Origin: an uncultured Clostridia bacterium
GTDB taxonomy: Bacteria; Bacillota; DTU014
Direction of reading: 5' to 3'
Assembly: GCA_900016865.1 (NCBI GenBank)
Contig: FIZI01000020.1
Coordinates: forward strand, 52,825 to 116,824
Length of the DNA stretch: 64,000 bases
Part shown: in pieces, positions 56,322 through 64,000 of the stretch
Layout of the letters: each line of letters begins with the position of its first letter
How positions within the stretch are numbered: position 1 is the stretch's first letter
Translations under genes and position numbers: made by a program
The notes under the pieces: generated by a model
Databases searched by the model: none
Seen by the model: only the letters and a program-made list of their open reading frames with translations
Told to the model about the DNA's origin: nothing

Positions 56322-58345
56322 TTCTCGGCGCTCGCATTCATAAACTCGATCATGGACACTGCGCGCCTGACCTCGGTGGTCATCCTCTCTACTACGAACA
56401 GCACTCTGCCTGTAGGACAGTCAGCAGTTCTGCCGACCCTTCCGGCCATCTGCACAAGAGAGCGGAAATCAAACACTGAGTTGTCGGCTCCTGCGATAAC
56501 TGCATTGACTCCGGGCACTGTGATACCCCGCTCCAGCACTGTAGTAGTGACGATGCAGTCGAGTCTGCCCTCTCTGAGCCGCGAGACTTCATTGACATTG
56601 TCCGGCAATCTGGAATGACAAAATCCCCACTTGATATCCGGCCAGAACTCGCCGAGCGTTCCCTCAAGTGCACGCCGACACCGCTCGACAGATGCAATGG
56701 TCGGCACAAATACAAGCGCCGGAGACAGCTTCGAAGCCGCCACGCACAGCGAACATATCTCTCGCCTTGAAAGAGGCGTGTCGGAAATGCTGTCAGGTTC
56801 GTCCCAGGGGCACAGTAGTCTGCCCGTATCGCTGGTAGGATCCACTGCTGATAGAGCGTTCACCAAGCAATCCTGGCTTCTGCTGACACGAGGTCGCCTC
56901 CTAAACCCAGTCTTCGAGTATCTAGACGGGCAAGAAACCGTTGCGATTTGAGGAATTGGCATGGGCCTTCCGTGGTGGCGTTCTGCAAGGAGCGTGAACT
57001 GCAGGCTGCCATCGCGCATTCGCTCGAACATCGAACTGTCAGGGGTTGCTGTGAGACAAATCATCTTGCCGCCGGGTTTGACACTGCGCTCAACAGATCT
57101 CTCCAAGTAGCCGCCGGGCTCGCAGGGGTACGCATCGATCTCATCAAAGACGACTAAATCAGCGAAGTGCTTCATCCTGAGCGTCTGGTGAGCCGTGCAG
57201 ACGACGAGCCTCGCGTCCTGTGGCCCAATGCGGTGTTTGCCTGAGCGCAATGCCACCTCAGTGGGCGCAAAGTACCGCGACAATCTCGCGTGGAGCTCGC
57301 TGGCCACAGTCTGCCGAGGCACTACATACAAGACCGTATGTCCCTGCGCAAGTGCTCTGGCAATAGCTTCGCACACGACTTCGGTCTTGCCGGCTCCGCA
57401 TGCAGCCCAAATGACGAATTGCTCCGAGGCGCCGCTCTCCAAATAGTCAAGGACACGGCCAGCACAGCGCTCTTGTGCGGGGGTCAACGAGAATGGAATG
57501 CGCAAGGCCACACCCTTGAGCTCGGCTACCCTGTTGCTGAGCGTCCGTTCGGGCGGGCAATGGAACAGCCAGTCGCAGGCAGTCATGACTCCAAGTGAGC
57601 TGCACTCGCTGCACCTGATGCATGTCGATCCACACCTGGCACAGACGTCACTGCTTCGCAGCGACTCAACCGACCCGCACCTTGAGCATCGACTAGCCGA
57701 GTTCCACTGCCGCTCAATCGCAGGAAGCATTTCGAGCCTGCCAAGTATTGATAGTGCATCAATTACCGCCTCTAGCGTGGCAGGGCAAGCTAGCTTGGAG
57801 TCCCCAAGTTCGTGTCGAATCAACTCAGAAAAAGTGAGCAGACGGCCGCACAACCCCTGACTGACCATACCGAGGGTCCTAGAGACCCGCTGTGGCGAAC
57901 CTATGAAGTCACGCAACTCCTCAGGCAATCTGGAGTCTGCAGGATCGACTCTCTCAAGTCGAGCACGTCTGAATTCGGGCAAGAGCACAACTAGGCGCAA
58001 CAACAGGTGCACTGACCTCTCCCACAAGCGCTGGCTGTGTCTGCACAAGCCTGCCAGGTCCAACCGCCGAAACAGGCGTCCGAGCAATCTCAATCCAGTC
58101 GAGACTACTTGGGCAAATCTGTGCGCCGACACTGGAAACAGCGGTGCTACCAGGATACCCGCACTATGACATAACTGCCTGTGAGATAGCCAAACAAGGC
58201 TACTGAAGCTGCGGCTGATCGCCATAGAGCCTGAGAAAATCTCGACGTTCGACAAGATGGCCGTGTAAGCCGCGCAACCGTCAAACTGGCGGTGCAAGCT
58301 GACATATACGCCCGAATTGGTGTATCTCACTCCTCTCGCCCCCAT
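56318..58345 (-). CDS. comFA: ComFA-type helicase with large N-terminal extension
   Basis: The C-terminal 440 residues are a ComFA DEAD-like ATPase: a zinc region (CSRCGSVESLRSSDVCARCGS, CIRCSECSSLG), FSLTPAQERCAGRVLDYL, Walker A WAACGAGKTEV, the DEID box in VVFDEIDAYP, CLTATPD, TTTVLERGITVPGVN and QMAGRVGRTADCPTG. It would pull single-stranded DNA into the cytosol during transformation. About 230 residues precede this, with hydrophobic and Arg-rich helices and no motif I know; typical ComFA is near 460 residues. The frame is open to TTG at 58390, inside an inverted repeat; I use ATG at 58345, which is uncertain. Confidence 0.88.
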   Translation of the reverse strand: MGARGVRYTNSGVYVSLHRQFDGCAAYTAILSNVEIFSGSMAISRSFSSLVWLSHRQLCHSAGILVAPLFPVSAHRFAQVVSTGLRLLGRLFRRLDLAGLCRHSQRLWERSVHLLLRLVVLLPEFRRARLERVDPADSRLPEELRDFIGSPQRVSRTLGMVSQGLCGRLLTFSELIRHELGDSKLACPATLEAVIDALSILGRLEMLPAIERQWNSASRCSRCGSVESLRSSDVCARCGSTCIRCSECSSLGVMTACDWLFHCPPERTLSNRVAELKGVALRIPFSLTPAQERCAGRVLDYLESGASEQFVIWAACGAGKTEVVCEAIARALAQGHTVLYVVPRQTVASELHARLSRYFAPTEVALRSGKHRIGPQDARLVVCTAHQTLRMKHFADLVVFDEIDAYPCEPGGYLERSVERSVKPGGKMICLTATPDSSMFERMRDGSLQFTLLAERHHGRPMPIPQIATVSCPSRYSKTGFRRRPRVSRSQDCLVNALSAVDPTSDTGRLLCPWDEPDSISDTPLSRREICSLCVAASKLSPALVFVPTIASVERCRRALEGTLGEFWPDIKWGFCHSRLPDNVNEVSRLREGRLDCIVTTTVLERGITVPGVNAVIAGADNSVFDFRSLVQMAGRVGRTADCPTGRVLFVVERMTTEVRRAVSMIEFMNASAEK

Positions 58346-58359
58346 AGACAAGAAAGGCT

Positions 58360-58388
58360 GCCAGTCTACACTAGTAGTGTAGACTGGC
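58360..58388. terminator. Perfect inverted repeat, probable terminator
   Basis: GCCAGTCTACAC and GTGTAGACTGGC flank TAGTA, a 12-base-pair stem. On the minus strand it lies 55 bases after the aminotransferase stop and is followed by AGCCTTTCTTG. It probably ends that unit; an operator for comFA is the alternative. Confidence 0.6.
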
Positions 58389-58442
58389 AACCCAAAGGTG
58401 GCGAGAATGAACCTCGTATTTGAGCCTCAAATCACTCTCGCA

Positions 58443-59546
58443 TTAGGACTTGAGGCCATAAAAACTGTGAATCGCATCGGAGACCCTAACCAGCTCGTCC
58501 GGTGTCAATCCCGGATGGATCGGCAAAGACAACACCTCTGAGCTCAGACTGTCTGCAACCGGGATCTCTGCATCATCCAGGCCTAGTGATCTGTACAAAG
58601 GTTGCTTGGCCTGTGATATTGGATAGACTATGCTGGTCTGAATGCCCGACGCATCAAGATGCTCCTTGAGCTCGTCGCGGCGCTCGGCTCTAATTGTGTA
58701 TTGATGATACACATGATAGCAGTGGTCCGGTTCACAAGGGAGCACCAGAGCAGGCACATCCGACAGGAGCGAGTTGAACACTCTAGCATTTGCCCGCCTT
58801 CTGGCATTGAACCCATCAAGCTTTTCCAACTGAGCCAATCCTATTGCAGCGGCTATATCAGTCATGCGGTAGTTGTACCCTAACATGTCGTGCAGATACC
58901 TGTCAGACCTGCCGTGGTTTATCAATTTCAACGCACGATCCGCGATGTCTTTGGACCGAGTTACGACCATGCCGCCCTCGCCTGTAGTCATGTTCTTTGT
59001 TGGGTAGAAACTAAAGACGCCTACATCTCCGAGGGCGCCCACAGGCTTCCCTTTGTAGAGAGCACCATGCGCCTGAGCGCAGTCCTCTATGATCACAAGG
59101 CCTCTATCTCTCGCCATCTCTAATATAGGGTCCATCTCGCAAGCCAGACCGTACAAATGAACGACCAGAATCGCCTTAACATCGCTCTCTGCATCAAGGA
59201 TTCTCTTGATCGACTCAGGGTCTATGTTGAACGTACGTGGATCCACGTCTGCAAACACAGGAACCGCACCACAGTAGAGGATGGAGTTGCTGGTCGCTAT
59301 AAACGTAAACGGGGTAGTAATGACTTTGTCTCCCGGCTGTATTCCCGCTGCGAGAAGTGCGACATGGAGTGCCGAAGTGCCGCTGTTAGTTGCTACCGCG
59401 TAGTCCACTCCAACGTATTCAGCAAATTTTCTTTGGAATTCGGCGGTCTGGGGTCCCATGGCTATCATCCCGGACTCCAGCACAGCCATAACCCGCGCCT
59501 TCTCCTCCTCACCAATCAATGGCCTAGCGTAGTATACAGGTTTCAT
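58443..59546 (-). CDS. DegT/DnrJ/EryC1/StrS family sugar aminotransferase
   Basis: A PLP enzyme of 367 residues: PVYYARPLIGEEEKARVMAVLESGMIAMGPQTAEFQRKFAEYVGVDYAVATNSGTSALHVALLAAG, then TPFTFIATSNSILYCGAVPVFADVD, EDCAQAHGALYKGKPVG and the lysine-bearing VFSFYPTKNMTTGEGGMVVT. Such enzymes aminate keto sugars on nucleotide carriers. The adjacent Gfo/Idh oxidoreductase, overlapping as ATGA, suggests a WlbA/WlbC-like pair that oxidises a UDP-sugar at C3 and aminates it. ATG at 59546 follows GAGG and matches the family start. Confidence 0.93.
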   Translation of the reverse strand: MKPVYYARPLIGEEEKARVMAVLESGMIAMGPQTAEFQRKFAEYVGVDYAVATNSGTSALHVALLAAGIQPGDKVITTPFTFIATSNSILYCGAVPVFADVDPRTFNIDPESIKRILDAESDVKAILVVHLYGLACEMDPILEMARDRGLVIIEDCAQAHGALYKGKPVGALGDVGVFSFYPTKNMTTGEGGMVVTRSKDIADRALKLINHGRSDRYLHDMLGYNYRMTDIAAAIGLAQLEKLDGFNARRRANARVFNSLLSDVPALVLPCEPDHCYHVYHQYTIRAERRDELKEHLDASGIQTSIVYPISQAKQPLYRSLGLDDAEIPVADSLSSEVLSLPIHPGLTPDELVRVSDAIHSFYGLKS

Positions 59547-60649
59547 CCTTTCACCAACCTCAGCTCGCGCCAGAGTGTTCGAGCTCTTTCCATCAAGCCA
59601 TTGCCACACTCCATTTCGCGGCCAAGGCTGTCATCGATGGGAACGAACCTCCCGCCCTCTAGCTTCGACTGTTCTGCCTTTTCGAGAACACGGACCACCT
59701 CGTAGGCATTAAGCCCGTTAGTCCGTGGAGTACACCCCTCTTTTATGCATTGAATGAAGTGCAGGCACTCGTTGCGAAGGGGTTCTGTCATTTCGATCTT
59801 CGGGATGTACACGTCACCGTAACTGAACGTGTATTGAAACTCAGCAAACGACTCGAACTGATTGGAAGAATCCTTGCGATTGACGCCCTTGTTGTATATC
59901 TTGATCTTCTCGGAGGTCTCAGCATCGTCAAAGACGATCATCTTCTTTTCACCGATGATCGTCGTCTTCCTGACCTTACACGGATCAAGCCAACTGACAT
60001 GAATATTTCCTATGATACCGCTTGCGAACTTGAGAGTGAGGAAAGACACGTCCTCTATGCCCGGGTTGATGAACGCCTGCCCCTTCATTGCCACATGAGT
60101 CGGTTTACTGTCAAGAAGGAACATAAACGTTGCAATGTCATGCGGAGCCAAATCCCACATCACGCTTACGTCTTCGCGCACCAGGCCAAGATTGGTGCGG
60201 TTGGCGTACAGGTAGTAGATCTGCCCCAGCTCGCCAGAGCTGATATACTCCTTGAGCTTGATGAGTGCAGGATGATAATCCAAGATGTGTCCAACCATCA
60301 CAACGAGGTTATTCTGTTCGCCTAAATTGTTGAGAATCATGGCTTCGTGTGAGGAGAGAGTGAACGGCTTCTCAACGAGAACATGCTTCCCGGCTTCGAG
60401 GCACTGACGGGCGATAGCAAAGTGAGTGCTCGGGGGAGTTGCGATAACCACAGCATTGATTCGCTGGTCATTCACCACCTCCGAAAGGCTACGAGTCGTA
60501 TGAACCCTCGGATAGCGGTTCTTCATCAGTTTGAGCCTTTGAACATCTGCATCGCAGCAAATCAGCAGACGGGCCTGGCTTATCTCACTGAAGTTTCTGA
60601 CATAGTTTTGCCCCCATCTGCCACAACCAACCACCGCCACGTTTACCAT
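59543..60649 (-). CDS. Gfo/Idh/MocA family NAD-dependent oxidoreductase
   Basis: The 368 residues have the Rossmann motif VAVVGCGRWGQNYVRNFSEI, the AVVIATPPSTHFAIARQCLEAGKHVLVEKPFTLSSHEA segment with the EKP catalytic Lys, and the C-terminal substrate domain with WDLAPHDIATFMFLL. Together with the aminotransferase encoded next it probably makes a 3-amino nucleotide sugar for surface glycans; the exact sugar is not determinable. GGAGGG precedes the ATG. The gene follows metK by 53 bases. Confidence 0.92.
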   Translation of the reverse strand: MVNVAVVGCGRWGQNYVRNFSEISQARLLICCDADVQRLKLMKNRYPRVHTTRSLSEVVNDQRINAVVIATPPSTHFAIARQCLEAGKHVLVEKPFTLSSHEAMILNNLGEQNNLVVMVGHILDYHPALIKLKEYISSGELGQIYYLYANRTNLGLVREDVSVMWDLAPHDIATFMFLLDSKPTHVAMKGQAFINPGIEDVSFLTLKFASGIIGNIHVSWLDPCKVRKTTIIGEKKMIVFDDAETSEKIKIYNKGVNRKDSSNQFESFAEFQYTFSYGDVYIPKIEMTEPLRNECLHFIQCIKEGCTPRTNGLNAYEVVRVLEKAEQSKLEGGRFVPIDDSLGREMECGNGLMERARTLWRELRLVKG

Positions 60650-60702
60650 TCACTAGCCCTCCAAATCCACGGCCATCCAACTAGACTACAGTGTCTTCGC
60701 TG

Positions 60703-61902
60703 TCAAATTCCTGCCGTTCGTCTCAAATCAATGCTCTTGTCAGTATCCTCCCACCTAACGCCTAGGTCGACTCTCCCCATGTGACCATAGGCAGCCAAAG
60801 GCCGATAAATCGGTCGGCGCAGACCGAGATGCTGAATGATCGCAGCAGGCCTGAGGTCAAAGTGCTCCTCAATGAGCTTGACTATGACATCGTCGGAAAC
60901 CTTGCCTGTCCCAAACGTGTCAACCGTAACCGAGACCGGGCGTGCGACACCTATCGCGTACGCCACCTGAATCTCACATCTCTTGGCAAGGCCCGCAGCT
61001 ACGACGTTCTTTGCTACATACCGTGCCATATATGCTGCAGACCTGTCCACCTTGGTCGGATCTTTACCAGAAAAGGCACCTCCGCCGTGCCTCGCCACGC
61101 CGCCGTAAGTATCAACTATGATCTTTCTGCCCGTCAATCCGGTGTCTCCAAGCGGCCCACCTACCACAAACCGGCCAGTAGGATTTATGTAATACCTGGT
61201 CCTTGAGTCGATGAGCTCCTCTGGCACGACTGCCTTGATGACGCGCTCCATTATGTCGGTCTTGATCGTGTCGTAAGCCACATCCGGATCATGCTGGGCG
61301 GAGACAACTACCGCATCCACGCGAACAGGCACGTCGCCGACGTACTCTACAGTAACCTGACTCTTGCCGTCCGGACGCAAATACGGGATCTCTCCGCTCT
61401 TGCGAACATCTGCAAGCCTTCGGGCAATACGGTGAGCAAGCATTATGGGCATAGGCATTAGTTCAGGCGTCTCATCCGTAGCATACCCAAAAACAAGGCC
61501 TTGGTCTCCCGCGCCAACGGAATCCAGCTCATCTGCAGATTCGCCGGCAGTCTTTGCTTCGAGTGCCTTACTCACGCCCATTGCAATATCGGGCGACTGC
61601 TCATCGATCGTGCAAAGCACTGCACAGGTGTCACCATCAAAACCAAACTTTGCACGAGTATAGCCGATTTCTTTGACCGTGCTTCGGACAATGCCTGGAA
61701 TATCCACATATGCGTCTGACGTGATCTCCCCGGAGACGATGACAAGACCGGTAGTGGCAAGAGCCTCACAAGCCACCCGGGCATGTGGGTCCTTCTCGAG
61801 CAGGGCATCAAGTATCGCATCTGATACCTGATCGCACACCTTGTCAGGGTGTCCTTCTGTAACTGATTCAGCAGTAACAAAGCGGATTTGTTCTCTAGAC
61901 AT
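60703..61902 (-). CDS. metK: S-adenosylmethionine synthetase
   Basis: A 399-residue methionine adenosyltransferase: [43 protein letters not shown] at the start, [58 protein letters not shown] with the ATP loop, [27 protein letters not shown]. It supplies SAM. The leader from its promoter is only about 30 bases, too short for a SAM riboswitch, and I see none. Confidence 0.97.
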   Translation of the reverse strand: MSREQIRFVTAESVTEGHPDKVCDQVSDAILDALLEKDPHARVACEALATTGLVIVSGEITSDAYVDIPGIVRSTVKEIGYTRAKFGFDGDTCAVLCTIDEQSPDIAMGVSKALEAKTAGESADELDSVGAGDQGLVFGYATDETPELMPMPIMLAHRIARRLADVRKSGEIPYLRPDGKSQVTVEYVGDVPVRVDAVVVSAQHDPDVAYDTIKTDIMERVIKAVVPEELIDSRTRYYINPTGRFVVGGPLGDTGLTGRKIIVDTYGGVARHGGGAFSGKDPTKVDRSAAYMARYVAKNVVAAGLAKRCEIQVAYAIGVARPVSVTVDTFGTGKVSDDVIVKLIEEHFDLRPAAIIQHLGLRRPIYRPLAAYGHMGRVDLGVRWEDTDKSIDLRRTAGI

Positions 61903-61939
61903 TGCACCAACTCCTCAAGGTCCTGGACACCTAACTCCG

Positions 61940-61968
61940 ATAGTAGCACAACGTATTATCCCCGTCAA
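61940..61968 (-). promoter_or_regulatory. Promoter of metK
   Basis: TTGACG (top-strand 61963-61968), a 17-base spacer and TACTAT (61940-61945) with a TGC extension. It lies between the metK ATG and the secreted-protein gene upstream. Confidence 0.7.
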
Positions 61969-62020
61969 TTGGCGTTTGCTCTGAAAAGGCTCTGACAGAC
62001 TCGGAGCACCCGCCAGACGC

Positions 62021-62992
62021 TCACCGCGTCAAAGGTACTGTCTCAACACCTAAGACCTGGGTGTCGGCAATCACTGCCGCACGAATCACTGTACCCTGAG
62101 ATAACACAAGCTGGTCGGCCTTAACAAGGAGTCCTGCCGCTGCTCCAAGAGGCGGCAGCAGAATCATACCCAAAATACTAGCGCCAATGGCCAACTGCGT
62201 CGTAGCCTCTTGATCTACATCCTCAAATCCCAGGTCACGGTTAGGATCAAAGGGTGCTATAGCTAGAGAACTACCGTCAATAGCCTTGACACTCTTAAGC
62301 TCAACATTCAGCTTGGCCTGCCGCATCAGAGCGCGCGTCCCTGCCTGAGCCTCGGTGATCACGAGTTCGGCAGTGGATCCCTTTGGAATTACCAGTATGC
62401 CGTCCACAACTACGTTGTTGACTACTGTCAACTTGACCACTTGGCCCACTTTGGCAGTCTTGGATGAGACTTCCTCCTCCAATCTTAAGTCAACCGGAGT
62501 ACCAGACGGGATATCCACCTTCTGAAAGGGGATCCTGCCGCCGACAAACCACAGATCGACAAGTTCTTTCACTCTCGGCACAACCGGTCCAGTCTGTGGT
62601 TCACCATATACGTACAACTCCATCGCAGTAAGCCTATCCATTATGTGCGTCTCGTTCATCGGCCGGCCGCTCTTCCATTCGATCGCCCGCAACTGCAACC
62701 ACAAGGACTCAACCGACGAGCGGTCGGACAGCATAAACTCGATGTCAACGCTTCTCGTTGGGATAGAGCCCTCACGCGCAGAACCGTAAAGGTCTCTCTC
62801 GAGTCTGGTCAGACGATCCAGATAGGTCCCAGTATATGTTCGCCCATACAAAAGCCTCTCGAGCCTATCAATGTGCGTAGGATCCTGTGCGTGCACTGGC
62901 AACACCGACGTTGCCAATAACACGAATGCAGCGAGCAACGCAACAAGAGACCGGTTGCGCCGAATTCGCGCCGGAAGGAAAGCTAGTGCCAT
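62021..62992 (-). CDS. Secreted protein with LYG-type repeats, unknown role
   Basis: The 323 residues start with an Arg-rich N-terminus and a signal peptide (SLVALLAAFVLLATSVLPVHAQ, to about 36). Three short repeats follow: HIDRLERLLYGRTYTG, LDRLTRLERDLYGSAREG and IMDRLTAMELYVYGEPQTG, the last about 60 residues further on. Similar RLxxLExxLYG units occur in exported proteins of cyanobacteria and some Firmicutes. A C-terminal half then has SGTPVDLRLEEEVSSKTAKVGQVVKLTVVNNVVVDGILVIPKGSTAELVITEA and a Gly/Ala-rich hydrophobic stretch (ASILGMILLPPLGAAAGLL). No function is assigned. GGGAGG is nine bases before the ATG. Confidence 0.8.
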   Translation of the reverse strand: MALAFLPARIRRNRSLVALLAAFVLLATSVLPVHAQDPTHIDRLERLLYGRTYTGTYLDRLTRLERDLYGSAREGSIPTRSVDIEFMLSDRSSVESLWLQLRAIEWKSGRPMNETHIMDRLTAMELYVYGEPQTGPVVPRVKELVDLWFVGGRIPFQKVDIPSGTPVDLRLEEEVSSKTAKVGQVVKLTVVNNVVVDGILVIPKGSTAELVITEAQAGTRALMRQAKLNVELKSVKAIDGSSLAIAPFDPNRDLGFEDVDQEATTQLAIGASILGMILLPPLGAAAGLLVKADQLVLSQGTVIRAAVIADTQVLGVETVPLTR

Positions 62993-63077
62993 GAGTTTAT
63001 ACCTCCCTATTGTGGTGTTTTCAAATCCTAGTTCGGATTTCCAAGCTGACTCAGCACTACATCAGCTTGTCTACACC

Positions 63078-63506
63078 TTAGGAACGTCTAGATCTTAGGT
63101 AACGCTCGGCCAAGACGACCGCAGCGTAGTCGTCAAACGGCTCGGCCGGGACCCTGAGGCCCCGCGGGATCAACCGCCAAAGCCCTTTAGGTGGGTGATC
63201 ATCCAAATAGCGCTTGCGGCCCTCCAGCGATGAAAGGTGCTCGTCAACCTCAACGATTCCCTTGCGAAACCGCCTTATCAATGATTCTCCAAGGATATTG
63301 ATCAAATCCTGCTTAGCTGTCCGGTCTCCTACAACGAGAGCCTCTGCATCCCGACCTTGCAACGCCTCAATGATAGCCTTTGGCACTAGGTCAGGAGCCA
63401 CAACAGCCTTTTCTAGCACCTGGCCGCTGAGGGTCAACACGGCTAACCCGCATTTCTCCCTTCCGGGGTCAACAGCGACAATCAGGGTCTCGTTGGATTC
63501 GCACAT
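63078..63506 (-). CDS. YqgF/RuvX-like RNase H-fold protein
   Basis: The 142 residues begin LIVAVDPGREKCGLAVLTLSGQVLEK, the first-strand Asp and Gly pattern of YqgF/RuvC-like nucleases, followed by EALVVGDRTAKQDL, VEVDEHLSSLEGRKRYLDDHPP and the C-terminal PFDDYAAVVLAERYL. The acidic residues at DP near 12, VDEH near 84 and DDYA near 124 could form the metal site. Classical RuvX acts in 16S rRNA maturation; this looks like a divergent paralogue, so the substrate is open. GGTGG lies before the ATG. The 85-base gap to the next gene holds only weak hairpins. Confidence 0.75.
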   Translation of the reverse strand: MCESNETLIVAVDPGREKCGLAVLTLSGQVLEKAVVAPDLVPKAIIEALQGRDAEALVVGDRTAKQDLINILGESLIRRFRKGIVEVDEHLSSLEGRKRYLDDHPPKGLWRLIPRGLRVPAEPFDDYAAVVLAERYLRSRRS

Positions 63507-63524
63507 AGGTATCCACCAAGCAAA

Positions 63525-63554
63525 GGGGCCTGAGAACCTCAGCTCTCAGACCCC
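63525..63554 (-). terminator. Probable terminator upstream of the yqgF-like gene
   Basis: On the minus strand GGGGUCUGAGA pairs with UCUCAGGCCCC (one U-G pair) around an eight-base loop, then TTTGC. It lies about 100 bases after the coiled-coil gene stop. The T run is short, so it may be leaky. The rest of 63555-63657 shows no gene. Confidence 0.6.
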
Positions 63555-63657
63555 GAGCCTCAACAAACTTCTCTGGCATCCTGTCAGGAGCTTCAGTCAG
63601 TGCATCTGCTGCGCTACCAGCACCTGATGCAACATGCAGCAGAGAGTCTAGTTTAGT

Positions 63658-64000
63658 TTACCTTGTCATGCCGTATGCAACGATTGCCAACACGGCTGCC
63701 AAACCTATGCTCTGGTTTAGCTTGACATACTTGCCCTCTACGTCAGAGAGTCTCTGCTTCAGATCTTCGATCTCTGCAGTATTTGCAGCAGTGTAATCCG
63801 AGAAGTCGCCCCTCAACTCCAAGATAGCATCCTCGGCCGCATCGGCTCTCATACGCAGCAGGCCGATTCTGTTGCCGAGCGTCGAATCCTCGTTTTTCAG
63901 CGAAGCAACCTCTGCATCGAGCTCTGAAACCTTGGACTCTGTCGCATCGGCTTTGTCCGACAACGCCCGCAACTCGTCCCTAATCTCTGAAATGGCATCC
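63658..64000 (-). CDS. Coiled-coil protein with C-terminal membrane anchor (5' end off window)
   Basis: The last 113 codons of a longer gene: the frame is open through the right edge. The visible part is a continuous heptad coiled coil (ALSDKADATESKVSELDAEVASLKNEDSTLGNRIGLLRMRADAAEDAILELRG...) followed by one hydrophobic helix (IGLAAVLAIVAYG) and a basic end, MTR. Similar tails occur on S-layer homology or tether proteins that span the wall; csaB elsewhere in the window makes an SLH head plausible, but it is not visible. The real start cannot be given. Confidence 0.8.
   Translation of the reverse strand, partial: DAISEIRDELRALSDKADATESKVSELDAEVASLKNEDSTLGNRIGLLRMRADAAEDAILELRGDFSDYTAANTAEIEDLKQRLSDVEGKYVKLNQSIGLAAVLAIVAYGMTR

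Noticed and set aside
61903..61940. SAM riboswitch before metK
   Set aside because: The leader after the predicted promoter is only about 30 bases and shows none of the conserved SAM aptamer blocks.
63015..63075. Two small hairpins (AAATCC...GGATTT and AGCTGA...TCAGCT) between the yqgF-like and LYG-repeat genes
   Set aside because: The stems are six base pairs, AT-rich or without a T run, and could easily be chance.
1..64000. CRISPR arrays, tRNA or rRNA genes, prophage, attachment sites, replication origin
   Set aside because: I read both strands for these and saw no repeat-spacer arrays, tRNA cloverleaf sequences, rRNA blocks, phage genes or DnaA-box clusters.

Overview
The window looks like chromosomal core DNA of a Gram-positive-lineage bacterium of the Bacillota, probably Clostridia- or Limnochordia-like, with GC a little above 50% by eye. 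The clues are a leucine T-box on an ilv-leu operon, an FMN riboswitch on ribU, RemA, YaaR, RqcH, ComF/ComFA, SpoVB-type flippase, CsaB with a DUF5693 protein, and PspC. One feature is more typical of Actinobacteria: an mIHF-type nucleoid protein beside gmk and rpoZ. I cannot name the species. Nearly all genes lie on the minus strand, so the replication fork probably travels from high to low coordinates. Only four genes are on the plus strand (rqcH, ribU, the yaaR-like gene and the flippase). I see no rRNA, tRNA, CRISPR array, prophage or insertion sequence.

Layout: 1-7.5 kb holds yicC, mihF, remA, gmk, rpoZ, a terminator, then coaBC, aroE, aroC and a fused aroK-aroB gene running off the left edge. 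7.5-12.6 kb holds rqcH, an FMN riboswitch with ribU, cysE, a YaaR-family gene and a FAH-family hydrolase. 12.7-22.2 kb is one long branched-chain amino acid operon in the order promoter, Leu T-box, ilvB, ilvN, ilvC, leuA, leuC, leuD, leuB, cimA. It makes leucine and the 2-oxobutanoate for isoleucine through citramalate; ilvD lies separately at 27 kb. 22.5-25.2 kb carries one-carbon genes (fhs and a homocysteine S-methyltransferase domain protein). 25-29.7 kb has a flippase, ilvD, a HAD phosphatase and a PspC protein. 29.7-36.7 kb has uvrC, uvrA and uvrB.

36.7-48 kb is an envelope region: divergent polysaccharide deacetylase, PDZ membrane protein, CtpA protease, an EnvC-like protein with a degenerate LytM domain, FtsX, FtsE, YitT, TagA-type glycosyltransferase, CsaB and DUF5693. 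48-58.4 kb has prfB (with its programmed frameshift), secA, hpf, a Ca2+-type P-ATPase, comF and an enlarged comFA. 58.4-64 kb has an aminotransferase/oxidoreductase sugar pair, metK, a secreted protein with LYG-type repeats, a YqgF-like protein and the tail of a coiled-coil membrane-anchored protein cut by the right edge.

The most unusual signal is a pair of about 155-base direct repeats at 22310-22462 and 31764-31925. Read on the minus strand, they preserve at least four hairpins, with compensatory and G-U wobble changes between the copies. They look like a dispersed structured RNA element that I do not recognise. The second copy also supplies the last codons and the stop of uvrA.
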